Shown piece after piece: positions 8,364 to 15,923 of a stretch of 15,964 bases of DNA. The notes beneath the pieces are model-generated. The model was not told the DNA's origin. It was given only the letters and a program-made list of their open reading frames with translations, and searched no databases. Origin of the DNA: Kiritimatiellia bacterium (GTDB lineage Bacteria; Verrucomicrobiota; Kiritimatiellia; RFP12; UBA1067); contig JAGDAE010000002.1 in assembly GCA_017959645.1 (NCBI GenBank), forward strand, positions 1 to 15,964. Direction: 5' to 3'. The position numbers and the translations under genes are program-made. The first letter of the stretch is position 1; each line of letters starts with the position of its first letter.

Positions 8364-8367
8364 AGCA
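8359..8367 (-). promoter_or_regulatory. Extended -10 promoter of the ECF sigma gene, probably leaderless
   Basis: On the minus strand the sequence reads TGC-TATAAT, a perfect -10 box with a TG extension. Seven bases separate it from the ATG at 8351, so the expected first transcribed base is the A of the start codon or one or two bases before it. No Shine-Dalgarno site precedes the start, which agrees with a leaderless message. No good -35 box is found at 16-18 bases; an A-rich stretch lies there instead. Confidence 0.65.
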
Positions 8368-8437
8368 AAGTTTTTTCGCTGCTGGCGTAAGAAAAGCGTT
8401 TTTCCTGCGAGCAAGGGACGAAAAGGAAAGGAAAAAC

Positions 8438-11400
8438 ATGGGAATCGGCATGAAAAAAACGGTATATGTCTTGCTGCTGGCCTCCACGTCCGCGCTCGCG
8501 CTCGTCTCCACGGTCGCGTCCGTGGCGTTTTGGAATCGCATGCGCGCGCTGGAGCGCCATGCGGTGGAAAATGCGCAGAAGGAGCAAAAGCCGGAGGCGA
8601 AACCGGAGACGAAAACCGAAAAGGGACCGGACAAGGAAAAGCCGTCCGCGCACATCACGGATTTCCAGTTCGACGGAAGCGCGATCGAGATGCGCTTCGA
8701 CCGCCAGCCGGAGGCCGGGGACGTTCTGCGCTATGTATGGATAAGCCCCAAGGTCGAGGAAATCAGCGTGGAATGTCGCCAATGCCGGTGGTGGGGCGTG
8801 ACCAACTGGACGGTGAGGCTGGCGAGTCCGGATTTCCGCTACCGCACGCAGTACACTATGGTGGTAAAGCGCGAAATGCCGTTCGCGGACGGATGCGAAC
8901 TCAAGCAGGATTTCAGGCGCACGTTCATGCGTCCGGACGAAATCCCGGCGGCGCGGTTCGCCGATTCCGGGCGCTACCTGCCGCCGGTCGGTGAAAAGAC
9001 GCTCGCGGTGGAAACCGTGAACATCTCCAACCTCGCCTGTTTCGCAAGATACGTCCCCCCCGAGAATATCGTGCAGCTGCTGGCGCGCGACGAACGGAAA
9101 TACGGCTGGCTTATGTCGGCGGATGGCGAAGATACGGTGGAGATTTCGTCCGCGCCGGTTCGCTGGACGGAAACCGTCCCGTGTCCGCCCAACGAGCGGA
9201 CCAGAATCGCGATTTCGCCGAGGTTCGAAAGCGGTATCGTCTCGAACGGCACGTATCTCGTTTCCGTCGACGACGCCGCCCGCTGCGGCGAGCGCGAGAG
9301 CGGCCATGCGGATTTCCGGCTCGTGTGCATGACCGATCTCGGGCTTTCGGTACGTTGCGACGCGAAAAGCGTCCGCGTCTGGGTCGTTTCTCTGACGACC
9401 GGCAGGCCGGTCGAAGGCGCGAAGCTCGAACTTTATTCTTCGAGCCGCGTTCCGCTCGCCGCCGGCGAGACGGGCGTGAACGGAGAAGCGACGCTTGAGA
9501 TCGCCGACGGGCGCTACGAGCCGTTTGCGCTGATCGCGCGCGACGCCGGCGGCACTGATGTCGCGTTCATGGCGCTCGGCAATTCGACGGCGCTCGACGA
9601 GAAGGGGTCGAGACGGCCGGACTATCTCAAGGCGGGAGAGTGCGCGGCGTTCGTGTGGACCGACCGCGGAATCTACCGGCACGGCGAGAAGATCATGGTC
9701 CATGCAATCCTGCGCGACGGAACCGGCAACGCGCCGGAACCTTTCCCCGTGACGCTGTATCTCAAGGGCGCGGACGGGCGGAGGGTCGCCGAAGCCAATG
9801 CGGTGTGCGACCGGTTCGGCGCGGTCGCGCACGACGGCTTCTTCGCTCCGGACGGTCTGCCTTCAGGGACGTGGACGGTAGGGGTTTCGACGCCGGGGAA
9901 GGACGGGAAAGAACTCGGGAGCCGCCGCATCGAGATCGAAGAGTTCGCGCCGCCGCAGATCAGGGTCTCGCTCGAAGATCTGCCGGAAGACGGCGCATGC
10001 GTCACGGATATCGTCTACAAGGTGGCGGCCGAAAATCTGTTCGGCGGCGCCGCCAGGAACCTCGCGGCCGAAAGCCTCGTCTCGTTCGCAGACGCCGGGT
10101 TCGAGCCTCCCGGCCGGGAAGGTTTCAGGTTCGGCGATCATCGCAGGGGAATCGGGCAGAGATACGTCAAGCTGCCATCGCGCCCGACCGACGGCAACGG
10201 CGAGGCGCGGTTTTCGACAGGGATCGATTGCATCGAATGGGGCCTGCCGAAGGCGGCGGTCAGAGTGACTATCCAGGGGGCGGTCTGCGAAACCGGCGGC
10301 CGTCCCGCATACGTCCGCGCGAGCCGCGTGGTGCACGCATACCCGTACTATCTGGGATCGGACGTGCCGGAACGCGTGGAACGCAGGCCCGGCGGCGCGA
10401 AGTTCAAAGTCGTGCAGGTCTCGCCCGGCGGCGCCATGCACAGAGAGGCGCGCAAGCTCAAAGCGTCGCTGTGGAAGATCGAATACGTCCACAGCCTTTC
10501 CAAAAACCGCAACGGTTCGTATTCGTGGTCCAGCGAACGCATCCGCCGCCCGGTCGAGTGCGCCGCAAGCGTGGAGATAGGCGAGGACGGTGAAGGAGAG
10601 GTCGAGATCCCGCTTTCCGGGACCGGCGATTTCGAATTCACCGTCGAGGATGCCGAACGCGGGCTTTCCCATTGCGCGCCGTTCTGGGTGTCTGCGGGAG
10701 GCGACGACGAGCTGCGTCTGGATCTCAAGAACCCGTCGTCGGTCGCGATCGTTCCCGACAAGGCCGTCTACCGCGAAGGCGATGTTCCGCGATTGACGGT
10801 GAAATCGCCGTTTCGTGGTTTCGCCAGGTTCGAGGTGATGCGCGAGAATACGCTGTACACGAAGACGCTGGAGATCACCAATCTCACGAGCGTCATCGAG
10901 CTGGAGCCGCTCGACGGCGCGTGGGCGCCGAACGTGGACGTGGCGGCAAGCGTCGTCCAGGCGCTGGAGGCGGGCGGCGGACATCTGGCCGCCAGGGCGC
11001 ACGGGACGGCGACGCTGCGCATACGCACGCGCGACAGCGAACTGCCGGTCGAAATCGGCGCGAGGCTGGATCTTTCGGACTCGGGCGGCGGAGATCTCAA
11101 GGTAAAGGTCGTTTCGCGCGGCGAGGTCGCGGCCGGGGAAAGGGCGGTCGTCACCGTGGTCGACGAAGGGATAAACCTTCTGACTTCCGAACGGGTGCCC
11201 GATCCGGCCGGCTTTTTCGCGTCCGAACGCGGGGCGAACCACCGCTTCCACGACATCTACAACCGGCTGTTTCCGGTATGCGATCTCGGACTGAACGCCG
11301 GCGGGGTGAAGACCGGCGGCGACGACATGGCCGGGCTCATGAACCGCGTAAGCCCGGTTCCGTCGCGCCGTTTCAAGCCGCTCGGAACGTGGATGCTCGA

Positions 11401-13342
11401 CATTCCGCTTGAAAACGGCGAAGGCACGGCGCAATTCAAACTGCCGGAATTCGCTGGCGAAGTCAGGATAACCGCGTTCGCGTATTCGTCGCGCGGAACC
11501 GGGTGCGCGGCGATACGCCAAACGGTATGCCCAAAGCTGCTGATGCGGCCGGACGCGCCGCGCTTCGCCGCGCCGGACGACAGATTCAGGCTGACGCTCG
11601 CGCTCTTCAACCGGTCTGGAGAGGATGCCGAGGTCGAATACGAAATCTCCGCCGGGGGCGCGGTGAGGATGGACGGTCTCGCGGCGGGCCGGGTGGATAT
11701 CGTGAACGACGGATGCGAAACTCTGTTCTTCGACGCTTCGGCGCTGAAGACGGCGGGCATCGGCAAGATCGTCTTTCGCGCGAGCGGTTGCGGCGAAACG
11801 CATTCCGAAACGATCGAGCTTCCGGTGCGCCCGGCGGCGGCCTGGACGCAATCGGCGTCGGTCGCGGTTCTCGGGCGCGGCGGGAAGACGCTCTCGCGCA
11901 ACCCTTCCGCATCCATGCCGGAACTTTCCCGCCGCTCGTTCTCGGTGTTTTCATCGCCGGTCGCCGAGCTGGTCTCGGCCTTCGACTATCTGGCCGAATA
12001 TCCCTACGGATGCCTAGAACAGACGACCTCGCGGATCTTTCCGCTGATTTCCGGCGGGGGATTTTTGAAACTTCTCGATTCCTCCTCGACGAGCAAGGCG
12101 GAAGAACTCGACGACATAGTGGACGCCGGCGTGGCGAGAGTATCGTCGATGCTGGGCAGGAAAGGTTTTTCGATTTGGCCTGACGTGGACTGTCAGCCGT
12201 CGCTGGACAGCGAGATTCCGCTGTACGCCGCGCACTTCCTCGTCGAGGCTGAAGCGGCCGGCCGCAAAGTCGACGCAAAGGTGTCGGCCCGCGTCAGGGC
12301 GCTGCTCGCGGAATGGGCGTTCGACCGGTCGACGGACGTCGATGCCTACGCCTGCCATACGCTCGCGCTGGCGGGATGCCCCGAAAACGACCGGATGTTC
12401 ACGCTCTACGACATGCGCGAGAAACTCTCGCCGCTTTCACGCGCGAGGCTTTCGAGGGCGTTCGCGCGCACCGGCGACCCGAAACGGGCCCGCGAACTCG
12501 TCTCCGGCGCGGCGCTGGCTCCGGCGAGCGTCAAAGAGGCCGCTTTCGCCCTGGTTGCGCTTCTCGAACTCGACTCGAAGGACGAACGCATCGCTCCGCT
12601 CGTTCTCTATCTGCAGAAGAAGCGCGACCGCGAACGGTTCCATTGGGGAACCACCTGCGACAACGCCCACGCCCTCATGGCGTTGGGGGCGTACTACCGC
12701 GCGGCTGGAATCGCCGGCGGAAAATCCTCAGTCGCGTTGTCGCCGGAAAACGGCGCGCGGCGGATGCTGGAACCGGGCGAGACGGCTAAAATCGACGGCG
12801 GCGGCGATATCGCCGTCGAGAACGAAGGGGACGGCGAAGTTTTCGTCTCCATGAAGGCGATGCACATTCCCGACCAGTCCGCCGCCGTGCACAATCTCAT
12901 AAACATTTCGCGCAGGTTCCTGACGGCCGACGGTCTCGATGCCGATATGGGCGGCATTTCGCGCGGCGATGTGCTCGTGGCGGAAATCTCGCTTTCCTCC
13001 GACGTCGATTTCCGGTACGAGGATCTCGTGGTGCAGGATCTTTTTCCTGCGTGCTTCGAGCCCGACCGCAAAGCCGTCGCCGCGCTCGCAGGCGGAGCGG
13101 GCAGGCCGGCCGGCGGCGGCGCGGACTGGGTCTTGAGGAGCGACATGCGAGACGACAGGATTATCGTCTTTTCGAAACCGGTCTCGATATCGGCGGACGG
13201 ATCGTCGAACGCCGTTTTCCGCTACGCCGCAAGAGCGGTTTCGGCCGGCGATTTCGTTCTGCCGGGCGCAAGCGTCGAGGCCATGTACGCGCCAGAGATC
13301 CATGCCCGCACCGCATCGGAGCGCATAAGGGTGAAGCCATGA
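8438..13342 (+). CDS. Bacterial alpha-2-macroglobulin, membrane-anchored, CLEQ thioester
   Basis: This 1634-residue protein is close in length to E. coli YfhM. It is expected to sit in the periplasm and trap attacking proteases by bait cleavage and thioester linkage. An N-terminal hydrophobic segment (about 5-31) followed by a charged Lys/Glu-rich linker (48-70) anchors it; there is no lipobox Cys. The macroglobulin signature FVWTDRGIYRHGE lies at 405-417. A later family block around WMLDIPLENGEGTAQFKLPEF (nt 11391-11454) leads to RPDAPRFAAPDD. The thioester is YPYGCLEQTTS with C1192 and Q1195, followed by a helical thioester domain to about 1470 and a beta-rich end. AAGGAAAGGA (8423-8432) lies five bases before the ATG at 8438, favouring it over an in-frame ATG at 8450. 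It overlaps pbpC by ATGA. A strong call by motifs and context. Confidence 0.93.
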   Translation: MGIGMKKTVYVLLLASTSALALVSTVASVAFWNRMRALERHAVENAQKEQKPEAKPETKTEKGPDKEKPSAHITDFQFDGSAIEMRFDRQPEAGDVLRYVWISPKVEEISVECRQCRWWGVTNWTVRLASPDFRYRTQYTMVVKREMPFADGCELKQDFRRTFMRPDEIPAARFADSGRYLPPVGEKTLAVETVNISNLACFARYVPPENIVQLLARDERKYGWLMSADGEDTVEISSAPVRWTETVPCPPNERTRIAISPRFESGIVSNGTYLVSVDDAARCGERESGHADFRLVCMTDLGLSVRCDAKSVRVWVVSLTTGRPVEGAKLELYSSSRVPLAAGETGVNGEATLEIADGRYEPFALIARDAGGTDVAFMALGNSTALDEKGSRRPDYLKAGECAAFVWTDRGIYRHGEKIMVHAILRDGTGNAPEPFPVTLYLKGADGRRVAEANAVCDRFGAVAHDGFFAPDGLPSGTWTVGVSTPGKDGKELGSRRIEIEEFAPPQIRVSLEDLPEDGACVTDIVYKVAAENLFGGAARNLAAESLVSFADAGFEPPGREGFRFGDHRRGIGQRYVKLPSRPTDGNGEARFSTGIDCIEWGLPKAAVRVTIQGAVCETGGRPAYVRASRVVHAYPYYLGSDVPERVERRPGGAKFKVVQVSPGGAMHREARKLKASLWKIEYVHSLSKNRNGSYSWSSERIRRPVECAASVEIGEDGEGEVEIPLSGTGDFEFTVEDAERGLSHCAPFWVSAGGDDELRLDLKNPSSVAIVPDKAVYREGDVPRLTVKSPFRGFARFEVMRENTLYTKTLEITNLTSVIELEPLDGAWAPNVDVAASVVQALEAGGGHLAARAHGTATLRIRTRDSELPVEIGARLDLSDSGGGDLKVKVVSRGEVAAGERAVVTVVDEGINLLTSERVPDPAGFFASERGANHRFHDIYNRLFPVCDLGLNAGGVKTGGDDMAGLMNRVSPVPSRRFKPLGTWMLDIPLENGEGTAQFKLPEFAGEVRITAFAYSSRGTGCAAIRQTVCPKLLMRPDAPRFAAPDDRFRLTLALFNRSGEDAEVEYEISAGGAVRMDGLAAGRVDIVNDGCETLFFDASALKTAGIGKIVFRASGCGETHSETIELPVRPAAAWTQSASVAVLGRGGKTLSRNPSASMPELSRRSFSVFSSPVAELVSAFDYLAEYPYGCLEQTTSRIFPLISGGGFLKLLDSSSTSKAEELDDIVDAGVARVSSMLGRKGFSIWPDVDCQPSLDSEIPLYAAHFLVEAEAAGRKVDAKVSARVRALLAEWAFDRSTDVDAYACHTLALAGCPENDRMFTLYDMREKLSPLSRARLSRAFARTGDPKRARELVSGAALAPASVKEAAFALVALLELDSKDERIAPLVLYLQKKRDRERFHWGTTCDNAHALMALGAYYRAAGIAGGKSSVALSPENGARRMLEPGETAKIDGGGDIAVENEGDGEVFVSMKAMHIPDQSAAVHNLINISRRFLTADGLDADMGGISRGDVLVAEISLSSDVDFRYEDLVVQDLFPACFEPDRKAVAALAGGAGRPAGGGADWVLRSDMRDDRIIVFSKPVSISADGSSNAVFRYAARAVSAGDFVLPGASVEAMYAPEIHARTASERIRVKP

Positions 13343-15462
13343 AGAAGAAACTCGCGATACCGCTTCTGGCCATGGCGGCGGCGCTTCCGGCCGCCTTCGC
13401 GGCGCTCTGGCTTTCGGTCGGGTGGTCGGCCGGTGACGCGGACGAATACGCCGGCGGAACGGTTCTGCGCGATTCGTCCGGACGCATCATGCGCGTCGCG
13501 CCGGGCGAAGACGGCTCCGATCGACGTCCCCGCTACGAGGCCGAACCCGGCGACTGGATCGTCAAAGCCGTCGTCGCCGCCGAGGACGGCGAGTTTTGGA
13601 CCCATTGCGGGGTGCGGCCGCTCAGCGTTCTGCGCGCGGCGTTCCAGAATATTTCGTCCGGACGGCGAGTTTCCGGTGCGTCGACCATCACGATGCAGAC
13701 GGCGCGGCTCCTCGAACCGCATCCGAAGACGCTTGGCTGGAAGTGCGTCGAGGCGGTCAAGGCGCTGAAGATGGAGCGCGAAAAGGACAAGTTGTGGATT
13801 CTTACGCAATATCTCGATCGCGCGCCGTTCGGGTCGAATTTCGTCGGCGTCGAGGCGGCGGCGAACGGGTGGTTCGGGAAGTCCGCGAAAGATCTGGGGC
13901 TCGGAGAGGCGGCGTGTCTCGCCGGCATGATCCAGGCGCCGTCGTTCTACCGTCCCGACCGCGCGCCGGAGCGTCTGGCCGCGCGCCGCGAATACGTGCT
14001 GGCGCGCATGGAGAAGCTCGGCTATGCGACGCACGGCCAGCGGCTGGCCGCGGCGTCGGTATTCCCGGCGTCGCGCCGCCCCGCGCGACCGTTCAGGCAT
14101 CCGCATTTCTGCGACTGGGCGCTGTCGTCGCTGGGCGGCGGGCGCGGCGACTTCACGACTTCGCTCGATGCGGACATCCAGGGCTTTTGCGAATCTGTCG
14201 TCGGCGAAGCGCGGCAGGAGGGCGGATATTCCGCAGCCGCCGTCGTTCTGCGCGTCCGCGACTGCTCTGTCGCCGCGCTCGCATGCAGCGGCGACTATTT
14301 CGGCGAAGACGGCGGGCAGGTCAATACCGCTCTCGCTCCGCGGCCGGCCGGCTCCACGCTGAAGCCGTTCCTCGCCGCGCTTGCGTTCGATCGGGGTCTC
14401 GCCACGCCCGAAGAGCGGCTCGACGACTCGCCGTGCGTGTACGAGGGATACCGCCCGGCGAATTTTGACAACATGTACCGCGGGTCCGTCTCCGTGCGGG
14501 ATTCTCTTGTGCTGTCGCTGAATATTCCGTTCGTGCGCCTTCTCGAGAGGGTCGGCGTTTCGCGGTTCGGGACGCTGCTCAGATCGGCGGGTTTCGGCCA
14601 TATGCCGTCCGGCGACGAGACGCTGGGACTCGGCCTGGCGATCGGCAACGCCGAAGTTTCGCTGCTTGAGCTTGCCGCCGCTTATGCGGCGCTGGCGCGG
14701 AACGGCGTGTATCTGCCGCCGGTCTGCCGCGCCGGGGCGGGTGGCGCCGGCGTACGCGTATTTTCGGCGGAGGCGTCGTATCTGGTCTCGGACATGCTTT
14801 CTGGAGACGAGCGCAGCTACTCGTCGCTCGGCCACATCGCCGATGTCGCGGCGCCGAGGTTCGCGTGGAAGACCGGCACCAGTTCCGGCTTCCGCGACGC
14901 ATGGACGGTGGCGTGGAATCCCGAATACGTCGTCGGCGTGTGGTGCGGACGCAAATCGGGCGGCTTCGGCGACGAATCGCTCGTCGGCGCCAAAGCCTGC
15001 GCGCCGCGCTGCTGGAAGATCGCGCGCCTGCTCTATCCGCGCAACGACGGCCCATGGTTCCACGAGCCGGACGGCGTGTTCAGGCGCGAGATATGCGCAA
15101 AGACCGGCCTCCCGGCCGGATGCGGATGCGAAAAGACCGAAACCGGCCGCGCCATCGCCGGCAGATCCCCCGACGTCAAATGCAGCTGCCGGTCGGCGGT
15201 TGCGAAAACGGAGCCGAAAATCCTGAAGCCCGCGCCGAACACGGTTTTCCGGGCGGTGGAAGGCTTCGTCCGCCAGAAGATCGTCTGCCTGGTGGCGGGC
15301 AATCCTGACGGCTCGCGGCTGTGGTGGTTCGACAACGGAGAGCCAAAGGGATCGTCGGCGGGTTCCGAACCGTTCGCCTTCGACATGGCCGAGGGTCGGC
15401 ATCTCATTTCCTGCTCGACGGCAGACGGAAGGGCCTCGTCCGTCGAGGTCACGGTGCTGTGA
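13339..15462 (+). CDS. pbpC: Penicillin-binding protein 1C, bifunctional transglycosylase/transpeptidase
   Basis: This 707-residue inner-membrane enzyme polymerises glycan strands from lipid II and carries a transpeptidase domain. A signal anchor covers about 4-27. The GT51 domain (about 60-235) has the catalytic Glu in AEDGEFWTHCG (E82) and GASTITMQTARLLEP (113-127), the latter typical of PbpC. The transpeptidase domain (about 270-560) shows S339-TLK, S393-LN and K511-TGT, so the active site is complete. A Cys-rich linker (586-617) leads to a C-terminal BiPBP_C domain (about 626-707). The ATG overlaps the macroglobulin stop as ATGA, so the two are translationally coupled; this gene pair is conserved in many Gram-negatives and suggests periplasmic defence with local wall repair. 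An upstream in-frame extension inside the macroglobulin gene is rejected as a shadow. Confidence 0.95.
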   Translation: MKKKLAIPLLAMAAALPAAFAALWLSVGWSAGDADEYAGGTVLRDSSGRIMRVAPGEDGSDRRPRYEAEPGDWIVKAVVAAEDGEFWTHCGVRPLSVLRAAFQNISSGRRVSGASTITMQTARLLEPHPKTLGWKCVEAVKALKMEREKDKLWILTQYLDRAPFGSNFVGVEAAANGWFGKSAKDLGLGEAACLAGMIQAPSFYRPDRAPERLAARREYVLARMEKLGYATHGQRLAAASVFPASRRPARPFRHPHFCDWALSSLGGGRGDFTTSLDADIQGFCESVVGEARQEGGYSAAAVVLRVRDCSVAALACSGDYFGEDGGQVNTALAPRPAGSTLKPFLAALAFDRGLATPEERLDDSPCVYEGYRPANFDNMYRGSVSVRDSLVLSLNIPFVRLLERVGVSRFGTLLRSAGFGHMPSGDETLGLGLAIGNAEVSLLELAAAYAALARNGVYLPPVCRAGAGGAGVRVFSAEASYLVSDMLSGDERSYSSLGHIADVAAPRFAWKTGTSSGFRDAWTVAWNPEYVVGVWCGRKSGGFGDESLVGAKACAPRCWKIARLLYPRNDGPWFHEPDGVFRREICAKTGLPAGCGCEKTETGRAIAGRSPDVKCSCRSAVAKTEPKILKPAPNTVFRAVEGFVRQKIVCLVAGNPDGSRLWWFDNGEPKGSSAGSEPFAFDMAEGRHLISCSTADGRASSVEVTVL

Positions 15463-15472
15463 AAAAAAGCTC

Positions 15473-15498
15473 CGCACCCCCTTGCAAGGGGAGGTGCG
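15473..15498. terminator. Hairpin between pbpC and the tRNA, terminator-like
   Basis: Outer arms CGCACC (15473-15478) and GGTGCG (15493-15498) pair perfectly. The inner CCC pairs with GGG across one bulged A, closing over a TTGCAA-type loop. Just after the pbpC stop is a run of seven A (15462-15468), which is a U-run only when read from the minus strand. On the plus strand the next T-rich stretch is about 20 bases away (15519-15529). It may end pbpC transcription inefficiently or block antisense transcription; it also contains the -35 box of the tRNA promoter. Confidence 0.5.
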
Positions 15499-15510
15499 AT
15501 ATGATATAAT
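15482..15510 (+). promoter_or_regulatory. Promoter of tRNA-Val
   Basis: The -35 box TTGCAA (15482-15487) is followed by a 17-base spacer and a perfect -10 box TATAAT (15505-15510). Transcription should begin near 15517, 13 bases before the mature tRNA. The -35 box lies in the loop of the preceding hairpin. Confidence 0.8.
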
Positions 15511-15529
15511 TCCACCCGTTTTTCTTTTA

Positions 15530-15606
15530 GGGCGATTAGCTCAGTTGGTTAGAGCACTACCTTCACACGGTAGGGGTCACTGGTCCGAGTCCAGTATCGC
15601 CCACCA
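15530..15606 (+). tRNA. tRNA-Val (anticodon CAC)
   Basis: A 77-base tRNA with full cloverleaf and encoded CCA. The acceptor GGGCGAT pairs with ATCGCCC (15596-15602), followed by discriminator A and CCA (15604-15606). The D stem is GCTC/GAGC, the anticodon stem CTACC/GGTAG, and the loop TTCACAC puts CAC at 15564-15566, reading GTG valine codons. The T stem ACTGG/CCAGT is intact, but the T loop is TCCGAGT rather than TTCGAGT, so position 55, normally U made into pseudouridine, is C (15585). A run of six T (15609-15614) directly after the CCA may help end transcription. GTG is a frequent codon in the GC-rich genes here. Confidence 0.95.
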
Positions 15607-15806
15607 ATTTTTTGCGTTGAGATGGATCGTTCATGTTTCCCGCTCGTCGCTGATTATTTCCATGCAGATGGCCGAGACGAGCCGGAGTTGTTCCGTAATG
15701 GCGGTTTTTAAGTGCAACTAGCCACTTGAGAAAGTCCATGGCTGCACTTTTCTGTGCCATTGCGGCACTGTGCAGATGCGCTTTTGGCGGCTGGTGTCCG
15801 TATGAG

Positions 15807-15845
15807 GTCAATGCGCATTGACGGGGGGTGGGAATGCGCATTGAC
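15807..15845. promoter_or_regulatory. Paired palindromic operator-like motifs
   Basis: A perfect 16-base palindrome, GTCAATGCGCATTGAC (15807-15822), is followed by a second copy of its 13-base core AATGCGCATTGAC (15833-15845). The starts are 23 bases apart, roughly two helical turns. The second copy is enclosed by GGGTGG and CCACCC (15826-15831 and 15847-15852). They lie about 50-85 bases upstream of the outward promoter, a typical place for a dimeric activator or repressor site. The regulator is unknown. Confidence 0.5.
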
Positions 15846-15871
15846 ACCACCCGCCCATCCGCATCCGCATT

Positions 15872-15888
15872 CCGAAAATCCCGAAAAT
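15872..15888. repeat. Short tandem CCGAAAAT repeat
   Basis: Two copies of CCGAAAAT (15872-15879 and 15881-15888) lie nine bases apart, just before the -35 box of the outward promoter. They may be part of the upstream control region or an A-rich promoter-enhancing element. Confidence 0.35.
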
Positions 15889-15893
15889 CGCAC

Positions 15894-15923
15894 TTGATTT
15901 CCGGCGAAGAGAAATGGTATACT
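15894..15923 (+). promoter_or_regulatory. Strong promoter reading out of the window
   Basis: The -35 box TTGATT (15894-15899) is spaced 18 bases from TATACT (15918-15923), and the latter is preceded by TGG, giving an extended -10. Transcription should begin near 15930. The last 34 bases show a GAGGAG purine stretch but no usable start codon, so the gene lies beyond the window or a longer leader follows. Confidence 0.7.

Larger units (their letters stand above)
15607..15893. other. Non-coding region with competing hairpins
   Basis: I see no convincing gene here. Minus-strand open frames run into the antisense of the tRNA, and plus-strand frames are short without ribosome sites. The middle is rich in alternating GTGC and GCAC. 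One stem pairs AAGTGC (15710-15715) with GCACTT (15744-15749) and AGCCA (15720-15724) with TGGCT (15739-15743), followed by TTTTCT. A rival stem pairs CTGCAC (15742-15747) with GTGCAG (15770-15775) around an inner hairpin GTGCC/GGCAC (15754-15758 and 15764-15768). The two stems share the same bases and cannot form together. It may be a small RNA, an attenuating leader or only intergenic sequence. Confidence 0.4.

Noticed and set aside
8352..8414. Longer sigma factor start at 8414
   Set aside because: The 21 extra residues would span the extended -10 promoter, and sigma region 2 does not need them. I keep this as an alternative only.
9863..11851. A 662-residue minus-strand open frame inside the macroglobulin gene
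   Set aside because: It is an antisense shadow with abundant Arg, no domain signature and no ribosome site.
12793..12818. Inverted repeat CGACGGCG / CGCCGTCG inside the macroglobulin gene
   Set aside because: It encodes an Asp/Gly-Gly-rich stretch where repeated GGC and GAC codons give such pairing by chance.
13222..15477. A 751-residue minus-strand open frame opposite pbpC
   Set aside because: The plus strand shows every catalytic motif of PbpC; the minus frame has only composition-driven Arg-rich sequence.
15563..15850. A 95-residue minus-strand open frame after the tRNA
   Set aside because: Its C-terminal end is the antisense of the tRNA itself, there is no ribosome site, and the frame covers the hairpins and the palindromic motifs.
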